A stretch of 44,285 nt of DNA from CAZVLE01 sp964627855 (lineage in GTDB: Bacteria > Bacillota > Dethiobacteria > DTU022), in contig CAZVLE010000099.1 of assembly GCA_964627855.1 (NCBI GenBank), forward strand, positions 1 through 44,285, written 5' to 3'. The first letter of the stretch is position 1. Each line of letters begins with the position of its first letter. Under the pieces are notes generated by a model. That model was not told the origin of the DNA. It was given only the letters and a program-made list of their open reading frames with translations, and did not search any database. Both the position numbers and the translations under genes were made by a program. Shown piece by piece: positions 16,553 through 26,064 of the stretch.

Positions 16553-17510
16553 TATTCTTCACCCCCCCAAACTGTTTTGGAACCGTAAAGTTATCGATAA
16601 TCGGCGTAACTGCATTCATCAATAGGATAGCATAGGTTACACCTTCCGGCATTGCTCCCCACAGGCGGATCAGCATGGTGATCAGACCGCAACCGATCCC
16701 GAAAATCAGCTTACCCCTGGGTGTTACGGGAGATGTTACCATATCGGTTGCCATGAAAAGAGCACCGAGCATGACCCCGCCGGCCAGCACATGAAAAAGG
16801 CCGGTCAGGAGATGATTGTTGTAAAAGCCCCCGCCAAAAATCAGGCCCATGACAAAGACCGTTCCTAAATAACCGCCTGGTATCCGCCAATCAATATGGC
16901 CCTTGTAAAAAAGCCATAATCCTCCAATCAAGAGGGCTAACGCGGAGGTTTCACCAAGACAGCCCGGGACATTACCAATAAAAAGGTTGGCCAGGCTTAC
17001 CGACATCGCCTCTTCGGGTCCGGCCAGCGGTGTAGCCGTTGTTACGGCTGATATATCAGCCCCAAAGGCGAAAGGCTGCGGGGGAGACCAGACTCTTCCA
17101 ACCATGTGGCTGCCCCAGGACATGACCACTACAGCCCTGCCAACCAGGGCCGGGTTAAAAATATTGTATCCGATGCCGCCAAAAACCTGTTTCCCGATAA
17201 CAATTGATGATGCTGCTCCGACGACGACCAGCCACCAGGGTGGAGAAGGCGGCAGGACCATGGCAAAGAGCAGTCCGGTAACCGCGGCGCTGCCGTCATT
17301 GAAAAGATCGCGCTTGCGCAACCAGATCGCTTCTACCGCCATTGCGGTAACAACCGAAATCACCATCGTTAACAGGGCCTGGTAACCAAAGAGTAATACT
17401 GACATGAGAGCTACCGGGAAAAGAGCAATCAGCACATCGGTCATTACACTTTGTACTGACTCCAGGGTGCGGACATGTGGTGAGGATGATACCACTAATT
17501 TGTTATTCAT
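16545..17510 (-). CDS. rnfD: Rnf complex subunit RnfD
   Basis: A 321-residue NqrB/RnfD-type membrane protein with about nine helices. Family segments are GKQVFGGIGYNIFNPALVGRA and FMATDMVTSPVTPRGKLIFG. The flavinylation site is AVTTATPLAG with Thr160 as the expected FMN acceptor. The Asp that usually comes a few residues before this Thr is Ser here, although another Asp lies two residues earlier. GGGAGG precedes the ATG. It follows rnfC by 31 bases. Confidence 0.96.
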   Translation of the reverse strand: MNNKLVVSSSPHVRTLESVQSVMTDVLIALFPVALMSVLLFGYQALLTMVISVVTAMAVEAIWLRKRDLFNDGSAAVTGLLFAMVLPPSPPWWLVVVGAASSIVIGKQVFGGIGYNIFNPALVGRAVVVMSWGSHMVGRVWSPPQPFAFGADISAVTTATPLAGPEEAMSVSLANLFIGNVPGCLGETSALALLIGGLWLFYKGHIDWRIPGGYLGTVFVMGLIFGGGFYNNHLLTGLFHVLAGGVMLGALFMATDMVTSPVTPRGKLIFGIGCGLITMLIRLWGAMPEGVTYAILLMNAVTPIIDNFTVPKQFGGVKNSA

Positions 17511-17541
17511 CTAGATTACTTCCCTCCCTTGCAAAAAACAA

Positions 17542-18867
17542 TTACTTCTTCTTTGCTTTGGTAATTTCTGCCTTCGCTATTCTAATCAACTGGGTCAGGG
17601 GTATTTTTGATGGGCAGATATAAGCACAGCACCCGCACTCGAAACAATCCATGGCGTGCAGTTTTTCTGCTTCCCTGAAACGGTTGTGCTCGGCATACTG
17701 GGCAATGGCATTTGGCAAAAGATCCATCGGACAGCTGTCTACGCACTTACCACAGCGAATGCAGGGGCTGCTTTCAGCCAAATAAAAATCCTGACCGGTC
17801 AGGGCAAGAATTCCCGAAGTGCCCTTAATAACCGGAATTTCAGCAGTTGTCTGGGCCAGACCCATCATCGGTCCACCGACAATCAGTTTCATGGTTTCCT
17901 CGCTCAGACCGCCACAGACATCAATCACATCAGTGATCAGCGTGCCCAGCCTGACCAGCAAATTGGCCGGGTTTTTAATGCCTGAGCCGGTAACGGTAAC
18001 AACCCGTTCAACCAGTGGTTTGCCTTCACGGATAGCATCATGAATGGCAACGGCGGTTCCAACATTATGATTGACTACTCCCACATCAAGAGGCAGGCCC
18101 CCGGCGGGAACAACACGACCGGTAGTTACCTGGATCAGCATTTTTTCTGCGCCCTGCGGGTACTTGGTATGCAGTCTGGCAACACTGATATTTTCTTCTT
18201 CGGACAGAGCATTCTCAATTACCCTGAGAGCATCAGCCTTGTTGTCTTCAATGCCAATCACTGCTTTTTCAGCGCCCAGAGCTTTAAGCATCGCTTTTAG
18301 TCCAAAGACCATTTCTGCAGGCTTTTCAAGCATAATCCGGTGATCGGCTGTAAGGAAAGGTTCGCACTCAGCCCCGTTGATAACCACCATATCAATCGCC
18401 TTGTCAGATGGCGGTGAGAGTTTGACATGGGTTGGAAAAGTAGCGCCCCCGAGACCAACAATACCGGCATTTTTAACGATTTCCCTGATTGTTTCCGGGG
18501 AGAGGCTGTCCAGATCACCGGCCGGTTCGAGATTTTCAATCCACTGATCCTGCCCATCTGACTCAATGGTTACTGCCTCGATAGTGACACCAATGGGGTG
18601 AAGATGGGGACCGATTTCAACTACCTTTCCCGACACTGTGGCATGTATGGGGGCAGACACAAAGGCACTGCTCTCGGCAATTTTCTGACCAATCTTAACT
18701 TCCGTGTCCACTGCAATTCCTTCCAGTAGCTCACAGGGTGCACCGATATGCTGCTGCATCGGCAAAACCACTTTTTCGGGAGTCTTCATCTTCGTAACTG
18801 CCATCGTGGCAGTTATTTCTTTATGATAATCGGGATGAACGCCTCCCTTAAAAACAGTGCGGCTCAT
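17542..18867 (-). CDS. rnfC: Rnf complex subunit RnfC
   Basis: A 441-residue peripheral subunit of the ferredoxin:NAD+ oxidoreductase. It has an N-terminal barrel-sandwich region, the NADH/FMN-binding domain (GLGGATFPTHVKL, INGAECEPFLTADHR) and two 4Fe-4S motifs near the end (CIRCGKCVDSCP from about 369, CFECGCCAYICP from about 408). RnfC passes electrons to NAD+. AAAGGGTGA precedes the ATG. The 162-base gap from folC shows no convincing promoter or terminator, so its promoter is undefined; read-through from folC is possible. Confidence 0.97.
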   Translation of the reverse strand: MSRTVFKGGVHPDYHKEITATMAVTKMKTPEKVVLPMQQHIGAPCELLEGIAVDTEVKIGQKIAESSAFVSAPIHATVSGKVVEIGPHLHPIGVTIEAVTIESDGQDQWIENLEPAGDLDSLSPETIREIVKNAGIVGLGGATFPTHVKLSPPSDKAIDMVVINGAECEPFLTADHRIMLEKPAEMVFGLKAMLKALGAEKAVIGIEDNKADALRVIENALSEEENISVARLHTKYPQGAEKMLIQVTTGRVVPAGGLPLDVGVVNHNVGTAVAIHDAIREGKPLVERVVTVTGSGIKNPANLLVRLGTLITDVIDVCGGLSEETMKLIVGGPMMGLAQTTAEIPVIKGTSGILALTGQDFYLAESSPCIRCGKCVDSCPMDLLPNAIAQYAEHNRFREAEKLHAMDCFECGCCAYICPSKIPLTQLIRIAKAEITKAKKK

Positions 18868-19029
18868 TGATTATTGTTCACCCTTTCTGGAAAAATTATT
18901 ATTTCTGATCTAATTCATTTAAGAAACAAATACCTAATAGGCTTTCGTGATATCTCTTGAAAGTCCTGCCTGAAAAGGCTATTTTAGTGAACTGAGAAAA
19001 ATGGCAATTGTCTGCTAAATAAATTCAAT

Positions 19030-20388
19030 CTAGCGAGGGCGACCCTCTTCCCAGTAAGCTCGAATATCACTGACGGTGTAAAGCGAACCGGTTACCAGCA
19101 CAACATCTTCGGGTTCTGCCATCTGCATTGCCCGATCGAAGGCTTCACCGTGGTGCTGAAAAACCAGGAATTTCTTGCTAAGCTGTAAGTTATCGACTGC
19201 AAAAGCGGCTATATCAGCAGGGTCGGCCGCTCTCGGCAGCAAGGGCCGGGTAAAAATGATCTCATCAGCCAGAGGCAAAATGTGCTCAAGCATTGCTGCG
19301 GTATCCTTATCGGCCAGCATGCCAATAACCAGGACCAGGCGGCGATACTTAAAATAACGGGGGAATGACCGGGCCAGTTTGGCCATCGCCGCAGGGTTAT
19401 GAGCTCCATCCAGAACAACCTGGGGGTTTTCCTGCAGCAATTCAAGCCGGCCTGGCCAACTCACCGAGGCAAGACCCTTTTTAAGCGATTCCAGGTCAAG
19501 AGAAAAGCCGGATCCGGCCAGCAACTCTAAAGCCGTAAGGGCGGTGGCAGCATTGGTTAGCTGGTATAACCCCCGCAGGTTAATATAGAGATTGTCCAGA
19601 TCAGTGGAAAGACCCCGGTAAGAAAAATGTTGCCCCCCTTTATCGATCTCTTTTAAAACTGCCGCCGGCTTACCAGCCGGCAGTTCCCCTTCATTTTCGG
19701 GGGTTGTAAAAACACGGTAAAAGGGAGCTTCAAGTTCAGTAGAACGCTCACGGAAAACAGTAAGAGCATCATCGTGACTGGCAGCGGTTATAAGAGGCCT
19801 GCCCTGCTTAATAATACCGGCTTTTTCAGAAGCTATAGCTTTGATGGAGCTGCCCAGAACATCAGTATGCTCCAGGCTGATGTTGGTAATAATACTGATC
19901 AATGGCACTACGACATTCGTAGCATCAAGCCTGCCACCCAGGCCGGCCTCAAGAACCACAAGGTCGGGATTCTGATCGGCGAAGTAGGTTAAGGCCAGGG
20001 CAGTTACCACCTCAAATTCGGTCATTTGACCAAGGGTTTCGTCGGCGCTTATTGTCTCGACAAGGGGACGAACCCTCTTCACCAACTCTACGAGGTCACC
20101 CTGACTGATGTCTGAGCCGTTGACAGCCATGCGATTTGTAAAGGATAACAGATAAGGAGAAGTATAGAGACCAACACGGTAACCGCCTTGACGTAATAGT
20201 GAGGCCATGATTGCCGCCGTGGAGCCCTTGCCATTTGATCCGGCAATATGCACAAAGGAAACATTATGCTGGGGATTTCCCAGCATTTTCAGCAAAGCTG
20301 ATATTCTTTCCAGCCCCGGTTTAATGCCAAAACGACCAAGGCCGTGAATCCACTGCAGCGCTTCCCGGTAGTTGTTTTCCAGGCTCAT
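19030..20388 (-). CDS. folC: folylpolyglutamate synthase / dihydrofolate synthase FolC
   Basis: A 452-residue Mur-ligase-fold enzyme that adds Glu to folates. Visible are the P-loop HIAGSNGKGSTAAIMASLL, the TSPYLLSFTNRM loop, LEAGLGGRLDATNVV and the C-terminal domain motif LDGAHNPAAM. It begins one base after the valS stop with AGGAG overlapping the valS end, so the two are coupled. valS-folC is a common Firmicutes pair. Confidence 0.96.
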   Translation of the reverse strand: MSLENNYREALQWIHGLGRFGIKPGLERISALLKMLGNPQHNVSFVHIAGSNGKGSTAAIMASLLRQGGYRVGLYTSPYLLSFTNRMAVNGSDISQGDLVELVKRVRPLVETISADETLGQMTEFEVVTALALTYFADQNPDLVVLEAGLGGRLDATNVVVPLISIITNISLEHTDVLGSSIKAIASEKAGIIKQGRPLITAASHDDALTVFRERSTELEAPFYRVFTTPENEGELPAGKPAAVLKEIDKGGQHFSYRGLSTDLDNLYINLRGLYQLTNAATALTALELLAGSGFSLDLESLKKGLASVSWPGRLELLQENPQVVLDGAHNPAAMAKLARSFPRYFKYRRLVLVIGMLADKDTAAMLEHILPLADEIIFTRPLLPRAADPADIAAFAVDNLQLSKKFLVFQHHGEAFDRAMQMAEPEDVVLVTGSLYTVSDIRAYWEEGRPR

Positions 20389-20389
20389 C

Positions 20390-23074
20390 TTAACTCAACT
20401 CCTGCAGTCGCTGCTGGAGCTTGGCCAATTTGGTCTGCTGTTCTTCACGGCGGGTCTTTTCTTTCTCAACCACTGCGGGGGGCGCTTTGGCAATAAAACC
20501 CGGACTGTTCAATTTACCCTCGGTTTGTTTTATTTCTCCCTGCAACTGTTGCAATTCTTTTTTCAAGCGGGATATTTCCGCATCTAGATCAATTACACCC
20601 TCAAGAGGCAGGTATACTTCAATGTTCTCACCAACTATTGCCGTTAAGGCCTGCTTGGGCTTGTCAAGCTCTTCTGTAATAGTCAGTGGATCACTGAAAG
20701 TAAGCCGGCAGAGATGGCTGCGCTCCTCTTCAAGGCAAGCCGCAATACGGCCCCCGGCACGAACGAGAATCGGCGCTTTTTTGCCCGGCGAAAGCTGAAC
20801 CTGGCTGCGCAGGTTTCTGATAGCCCGGGCAACTTCCTGCAATATGGCCATGTCAGCCGCTTCGCGGGGAAAAACAAACTCTTCCCTGGGCTTTGGCCAG
20901 TCAGCCACAACAAGAGCTTCTTCGGTACGATATGGCAACTGCTGCCATATTTCTTCGGAAATAAAGGGCATGAAAGGGTGAAGCAACCGCATCACACCAT
21001 CAAGAAGATAAACTAAAAGGCTGCGGGTCTGCTGCCGCTCGACATCGACATGATCTTCTCTATCCTTGCGGTAAAGGTACTGTTTACTTAGCTCCACGTA
21101 CCAGTCACAAAAGTCATTCCAGAGGTATTCATAAACCAGCCGTGCCGCCTCTCCCAGTTCATATTCTTCGAGCAGGCTATTAACTCGTGTGACAGTTTCG
21201 TTATAGCGGTGCAAAATCCAGCGGTCTGTGCGCTTGAGCACTTCCTTGTTAGCTTCAGCCGGATTAAATGGTTCAAAGAGCGGCTTATGATCGCCTTCAT
21301 CGATCAGGTTCATCAGCACAAAGCGAGAGGCATTCCAGATTTTGTTGGTAAAATTTCTGCTTGCCTCGACATTTTCCTGGCGAAAACGCTGGTCATTGCC
21401 GGGAGCCTGACCGGTAACCAGGGTAAATCTCAGGGTGTCGGCCCCGTACTGTTCAATAATATCCAACGGATCGATACCGTTACCAAGAGATTTACTCATT
21501 TTCCGACCGCCGGCGTCCCTGACCAATCCGGTTATATAAACTGTGTGAAATGGAACCTCACCCATACAAAATAGCCCCATAAACATCATCCGCGCAACCC
21601 AGAAGTAAATAATGTCGTAAGCGGTGACAAGTACAGAGGTAGGGTAAAAGTGCGCCAGGTCGGCAGTCTGATCCGGCCAACCCAGGGTTGAAAAAGGCCA
21701 GAGAGCAGAGCTAAACCAGGTATCTAGAACATCAGGATCCTGCTTAAGAGATGCATTGCCGCAGCGAGGGCACGTTTTCGGATCTTCGTAGTCAACAATT
21801 ATTTCTCCGCAGGAGCAGTACCAGGCCGGAATACGGTGACCCCACCAGATCTGGCGTGATATGCACCAGTCACGAATATTTTCAAGCCAGGTATTATAAA
21901 TACGGGTAAAGCGAGGAGGCACAAAAGAGGTTAGATTTTTTTTAACCGCAGCCAATGCCGGTTCGGCCAACGGCTCCATTTTAACAAACCACTGCCTTGA
22001 AATTAATGGTTCAACTACCGTATTGCAACGCTGGCAATGGCCAAGAGCATGTTCATAATCCTCAATTTTTTCAATTAACCCGAGGGCCTGCAGATCAGCA
22101 ACAACCTGCCGGCGGCATTCATAACGATCAAGTCCCCTGTAAGGTCCTGCAGCTGCGGTCATTTTTGCATTTTCATCTATAATTTTTATGACTTCCAAAT
22201 CATGGCGCTGGCTAATGGCTAAATCATTAGGATCATGCCCCGGGGTTACTTTAACCGCACCACTGCCAAACTCAGGATCAACATAATCATCGGCAACAAC
22301 CGGGATAGGGCGATTTAAAAGCGGCAGCATGACTTCCCTGCCGACAAGCTTGTGATAGCGCTTGTCAGCTGGGTGCACAGCTACCCCACTGTCACCGAGC
22401 ATTGTTTCAGGCCTGGTTGTGGCAACAGTGATTGTTTCTTCACCTTCAGTTAAGGGGTATTTAATGTGGGTAAGGCTTGATGTTTTATCTTCATGCTCTA
22501 CCTCGATATCGGACAGGGCAGTATGGCAGCGGGGGCACCAGTTAATCATGTAATCGCCGCGGTAGATCAAATCCTTGCGATAAAGATCAACAAAAACTTT
22601 GCGTACCGCTCTCGAACAACCCTCGTCCATGGTAAAACGCTCCCGGGACCAGTCACAGGAAACACCAAGCCGGTATAGCTGCCTGGTGATGCGATCATGA
22701 TACGTATCTTTCCATTGCCATACCCTTTCCAGGAATGCCTCCCGGCCAAGCAGGTTACTATCCAGCCCTTCTTCAGCCAGATGCTTTTCAACCACGTTCT
22801 GTGTAGCAATGCCGGCATGATCACAACCAGGAAGCCAGAGGGTATCAAAACCCTGCATGCGCTTCCAGCGGATTAAAATATCCTGGATAGTATTGTTCAG
22901 GGCATGGCCCATGTGCAGAGATCCGGTAACATTGGGCGGAGGGATAACAATTGTATAAGAAGTTTTATCGGGGTTTCGGGCTGCTCTGAAATAATCACCT
23001 TCGAGCCAAAACTGGTAACGTTTTTTCTCGACGGCCGCAGGATCATAGACAGGTGGAAGTGTTGCTTTCGACAT
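20390..23074 (-). CDS. valS: valyl-tRNA synthetase
   Basis: An 894-residue class I synthetase with HMGH at 54-57 (in PPNVTGSLHMGHALNNT), the editing domain (TTRPETMLGDSGVAVHP), the KMSKS loop in GGRKMSKSLGNGIDP, and a C-terminal coiled coil (about 825-894). There is no T-box leader: only about 50 bases separate it from the upstream oxidoreductase gene, with AAAGGGG before the ATG. It appears to be co-transcribed with the 2-oxoacid:ferredoxin oxidoreductase genes. Confidence 0.98.
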   Translation of the reverse strand: MSKATLPPVYDPAAVEKKRYQFWLEGDYFRAARNPDKTSYTIVIPPPNVTGSLHMGHALNNTIQDILIRWKRMQGFDTLWLPGCDHAGIATQNVVEKHLAEEGLDSNLLGREAFLERVWQWKDTYHDRITRQLYRLGVSCDWSRERFTMDEGCSRAVRKVFVDLYRKDLIYRGDYMINWCPRCHTALSDIEVEHEDKTSSLTHIKYPLTEGEETITVATTRPETMLGDSGVAVHPADKRYHKLVGREVMLPLLNRPIPVVADDYVDPEFGSGAVKVTPGHDPNDLAISQRHDLEVIKIIDENAKMTAAAGPYRGLDRYECRRQVVADLQALGLIEKIEDYEHALGHCQRCNTVVEPLISRQWFVKMEPLAEPALAAVKKNLTSFVPPRFTRIYNTWLENIRDWCISRQIWWGHRIPAWYCSCGEIIVDYEDPKTCPRCGNASLKQDPDVLDTWFSSALWPFSTLGWPDQTADLAHFYPTSVLVTAYDIIYFWVARMMFMGLFCMGEVPFHTVYITGLVRDAGGRKMSKSLGNGIDPLDIIEQYGADTLRFTLVTGQAPGNDQRFRQENVEASRNFTNKIWNASRFVLMNLIDEGDHKPLFEPFNPAEANKEVLKRTDRWILHRYNETVTRVNSLLEEYELGEAARLVYEYLWNDFCDWYVELSKQYLYRKDREDHVDVERQQTRSLLVYLLDGVMRLLHPFMPFISEEIWQQLPYRTEEALVVADWPKPREEFVFPREAADMAILQEVARAIRNLRSQVQLSPGKKAPILVRAGGRIAACLEEERSHLCRLTFSDPLTITEELDKPKQALTAIVGENIEVYLPLEGVIDLDAEISRLKKELQQLQGEIKQTEGKLNSPGFIAKAPPAVVEKEKTRREEQQTKLAKLQQRLQELS

Positions 23075-23124
23075 AGGCTCACCCCTTTAAAGCATAAAGA
23101 CAAATCAAGCAAGCTGGCTGAGTT

Positions 23125-23703
23125 TTAACGAGGGGAATGGACAGATGCTTTAAGATCATTACCCGGATCTTCCTCAAAAAGACGATAACCCAGGTCAAAG
23201 GCTTCCTGGTTTAGCTCGCCGCTACCCTTTGGAGCCATTTTGTAGATACTTTCACGGAAAATATCACGATTAACCAGGTTCGTGGCAGCATTGATCACAC
23301 CAAGAGCCAGCATGTTAGCGACAACTTCCCGTTTTAAAACTTCTTTTGCCATCCTGGTAATCGGGTAAGCCCGGATCATGTAATCTTCATGGAAAGGGCC
23401 ACTGACAAAGGTGGAATCAACGATGACAGTGCAGGCAGTTTCCACCCTGGGTAAATACTTGTTAAATGATGCCTGGTTCATGCTGAGCAGAACAGTCGGC
23501 CTGGTTACCTTGGGATATTCAATGGTATCAACATCGATAATCACTCCGGCCATACTAGCTCCACCACGGGCTTCGGGTCCATAAGACTGGGTTTGCACCA
23601 CATTTTTATTGTCATTTACCGCCGCTTCAGCCAGAACGATAGAGGCCAGAATCAAACCCTGACCACCGGCACCGGTTAGTAGTATTTCCTGCCTGTTCCC
23701 CAA
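23125..23703 (-). CDS. korC: 2-oxoacid:ferredoxin oxidoreductase gamma subunit (KorC-like)
   Basis: A 192-residue catalytic-domain gamma subunit with the family start LLTGAGGQGLILASIVLAEA and QTQSYGPEARGGAS. It completes the D-A-B-C set with the three genes upstream. The start is TTG 23703 with GGGAGG 7-8 bases before it. Substrate specificity (2-oxoglutarate, branched-chain or aryl oxoacid) cannot be told from sequence by eye. Confidence 0.93.
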   Translation of the reverse strand: MGNRQEILLTGAGGQGLILASIVLAEAAVNDNKNVVQTQSYGPEARGGASMAGVIIDVDTIEYPKVTRPTVLLSMNQASFNKYLPRVETACTVIVDSTFVSGPFHEDYMIRAYPITRMAKEVLKREVVANMLALGVINAATNLVNRDIFRESIYKMAPKGSGELNQEAFDLGYRLFEEDPGNDLKASVHSPR

Positions 23704-23720
23704 AATAATTCCTCCCGCTT

Positions 23721-24542
23721 TTAAGCCTTGTCCTTGCTAACTGAACGATGATACTCTTCGGAAAACTCAGGAGCTTCAATTGAGAATAGGACACCGGTTA
23801 AAGTTTTATCTTTCAGTTCAGTTTCTTCAAGATCGGCTGCCCGCTCAACGGAAATACTGTTATCTTTCATATCACGAAGCATTTCGACAGCTCCGCCAAG
23901 TTTATTGCGGCGCCCATATGCAATCGGACAGGGTGATAACGCTTCAAGCACCGAGAACCCCTTGTGATTGGCAGCCCTGACAATTAGCTGTTCCAACTGA
24001 CGGGGCTGCGCTGCAGTGCCGCGGGCCCCAAATGTAGCTCCCGCCCCCTTGGCTAATTCAAGAAGATCAAAAGCCCTTTCGAGCGTACCACCGGGAGCGG
24101 TAGTAGCCTTTTTCCCGGTTGGAGTCAACGGTGAATGCTGTCCTCCGGTCATGCCATAAATATAGTTATTAATTATTACTGCATTCAGATCGATATTCCT
24201 TCTGGCAGAATGAATAAAGTGGTTGCCGCCAATAGCACTACAATCACCGTCACCCATGATTACAAAGAGCTTCAGCTCCGGTCTGGCCATTTTCAACCCG
24301 GTTGCAAAAGCGAGGGCCCGGCCATGAGTCGTATGTAAGGTGTTGAAGTTAAGGTAACCTGCCGCTCTCGAAGAACAGCCTATTCCTGATACGATTACCA
24401 CATCCCGTTGTTCGTAGCCGGCTCGTTCAATAGCCCTGACCAGGGCTGCTGTAACAATACCATTGCCACAACCCGGACACCAAATATGGGGTAATTTCTT
24501 GGTTCTTAAAAAATCCTGGGTTAACTGTTCTATGACAGCCAC
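23721..24542 (-). CDS. korB: 2-oxoacid:ferredoxin oxidoreductase beta subunit (KorB-like)
   Basis: A 273-residue thiamine-diphosphate-binding subunit. It has the N-terminal WCPGCGNGI motif, GIGCSSRAAGY, and the ThDP motif GDGDCSAIGGNHF ending in NN. NNYIYGMTGGQHSPLTP follows, as in Kor/Vor enzymes. GTG 24542 overlaps the end of korA by 13 bases. Confidence 0.95.
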   Translation of the reverse strand: MAVIEQLTQDFLRTKKLPHIWCPGCGNGIVTAALVRAIERAGYEQRDVVIVSGIGCSSRAAGYLNFNTLHTTHGRALAFATGLKMARPELKLFVIMGDGDCSAIGGNHFIHSARRNIDLNAVIINNYIYGMTGGQHSPLTPTGKKATTAPGGTLERAFDLLELAKGAGATFGARGTAAQPRQLEQLIVRAANHKGFSVLEALSPCPIAYGRRNKLGGAVEMLRDMKDNSISVERAADLEETELKDKTLTGVLFSIEAPEFSEEYHRSVSKDKA

Positions 24543-25660
24543 CTCCCCATCTTTTCCTCAATTTGATCGGGGCTAATCATTTCCCCATCGTAGCGGTTCA
24601 GGGCAATGATTTCAGCCTGCCCCCGGGCATAACGTTCCACTTCTCCCACGATCTGGCCCATATTCATTTCCGGCACAATGATTACGTCAACCTGTTTGGC
24701 CAACGCTTCAATCTCCTTGGCCGGGAAAGGCCAGATTGTCTGCAGGCTTAATAAGCCCACGGGCAACCGGTTCTGCCAGTAAGCCTTTTTAACAACAGCT
24801 CTTGCTGAGCGAACGGTACAGCCATAGGTAACTATAGCCACCCTTGGTTCTTTATGACCAATATAGTTGGTCAGGATAATTTCGTCACGGTATTTTTCCA
24901 GCTTGTCATGAAGACGATCAAGGGCTCTTTCAACCTGGGGGGGATCACCGGTTGGAAAGCCATACTGATCATGGAAAAGACCGGTTACATGGTAGTAGTG
25001 ACCAAAACCGAAGGGAACTAGAGGGGTCAGGCCTCTTTCGTCGTAAGGTTTCCAGTCGGATGGCACCATGTCACTCGATTTTTCAACCATCAACTTGCCT
25101 GATTCAGGAATAAAAACCTTTTCGCGCATGTGTCCAATCACTTCATCGAGCAAAAGGATGACCGGTTGGCGCAGTTTTTGGCTGAGATTAACAGCAGCAA
25201 TGGTCAGGTAGTAGGTTTCATATACTGATGCCGGTGAAAAAACAATGATAGGGTGATCACCATGCGTCCCCCAGCGTGCCTGCATTACGTCACCCTGTGC
25301 CGGCGCTGTCGGGACCCCGGTGCTTGGACCCATGCGCTGCACATTAACAAGCACACAGGGTATTTCAGCCATAATCGCATAACCAAGATTTTCCTGTTTC
25401 AGAGAAAAACCGGGCCCGCTGGTTGCCGTCAGAGAGCGTAAACCACCGATAGAAGCGCCAATGACAGCTGCCATACCGGCTATTTCATCTTCCATCTGAA
25501 TAAATACCCCACCGACTGACGGCAATCTTCTCGCCATGTGTTCGGCGATTTCCGTTGATGGAGTAATTGGATAACCGGCATAAAAACGGACCCCGGCATT
25601 GATCGCTCCTTCAGCACAGGCTTCATTGCCCTGCATGAGAACCGGTTTTGTTTCCGCCAT
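24530..25660 (-). CDS. korA: 2-oxoacid:ferredoxin oxidoreductase alpha subunit (KorA-like)
   Basis: A 376-residue alpha subunit. It begins MQGNEACAEGAINAGVRFYAGYPITPSTEIAEHM, the pyrimidine-domain signature, followed by MEDEIAGMAAVIGAS, TSGPGFSLKQE and VNVQRMGPSTG. It oxidatively decarboxylates a 2-oxoacid with CoA to acyl-CoA, CO2 and reduced ferredoxin, together with B, C and D. GAGGAGG precedes the ATG. Confidence 0.96.
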   Translation of the reverse strand: MAETKPVLMQGNEACAEGAINAGVRFYAGYPITPSTEIAEHMARRLPSVGGVFIQMEDEIAGMAAVIGASIGGLRSLTATSGPGFSLKQENLGYAIMAEIPCVLVNVQRMGPSTGVPTAPAQGDVMQARWGTHGDHPIIVFSPASVYETYYLTIAAVNLSQKLRQPVILLLDEVIGHMREKVFIPESGKLMVEKSSDMVPSDWKPYDERGLTPLVPFGFGHYYHVTGLFHDQYGFPTGDPPQVERALDRLHDKLEKYRDEIILTNYIGHKEPRVAIVTYGCTVRSARAVVKKAYWQNRLPVGLLSLQTIWPFPAKEIEALAKQVDVIIVPEMNMGQIVGEVERYARGQAEIIALNRYDGEMISPDQIEEKMGRWLS

Positions 25661-25665
25661 CTATA

Positions 25666-25884
25666 TTAATGCCTCCTCTTAACCAGGGCAATTGCAAAAT
25701 CCGGGCAAAAGGTCTCGCAAATACCGCAGGTGCTGCATTTTTCATTCTCTTTATCCGCTTTTCCATCACCATCAATAAAAAGAGCTTCCCTGGGACAGAA
25801 AGCTATACATATACCGCAACCTTTACACCATTCACGGTTTATTACCAGTTCGGTTTCAGAACTGTCTCTTTTAGCCTGCACCAA
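25666..25884 (-). CDS. korD: 2-oxoacid:ferredoxin oxidoreductase delta subunit, 2[4Fe-4S] ferredoxin (KorD-like)
   Basis: A small ferredoxin with two motifs, CKGCGICIAFCP and CSTCGICETFCP. It is the electron exit subunit and the first gene of the oxidoreductase cluster, 5 bases before korA. The start is decided by the ribosome site: GGAGGAG at 25894-25900 lies 9 bases before TTG 25884, which gives 72 residues. The longer frame from TTG 25914 would place this site inside the gene. Confidence 0.92.
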   Translation of the reverse strand: MVQAKRDSSETELVINREWCKGCGICIAFCPREALFIDGDGKADKENEKCSTCGICETFCPDFAIALVKRRH

Positions 25885-26064
25885 GTTTAATATCTCCTCC
25901 TGGAAGCTGGACAACCAGATTGCTCAAAGCTTATTCGTGCCAGTAATTAATAATTCTATGCGTCATCCTACCACAAGTGCCGTTAAAATTCCACCTGTTT
26001 TAGTCAATAATCTTACACTTTAGCTCAGAGAAAGAATAGATCTTGTCTCTTTCAACTTAATTTT

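Noticed and set aside
18868..19029. Promoter for rnfC (TTGCCA with TAAAAT)
   Set aside because: Spacing is 15 bases and other candidates are equally weak, so I could not support one.
23075..23124. T-box leader for valS
   Set aside because: The gap is only 50 bases and has no T-box motif or terminator.
25921..25945. TGGCACG with a following GC as a second sigma-54 promoter for korD
   Set aside because: The GG-GC distance is 9, not the required 10, and the -12 part reads AAGCTTT instead of TTGC. I kept it only as an observation.
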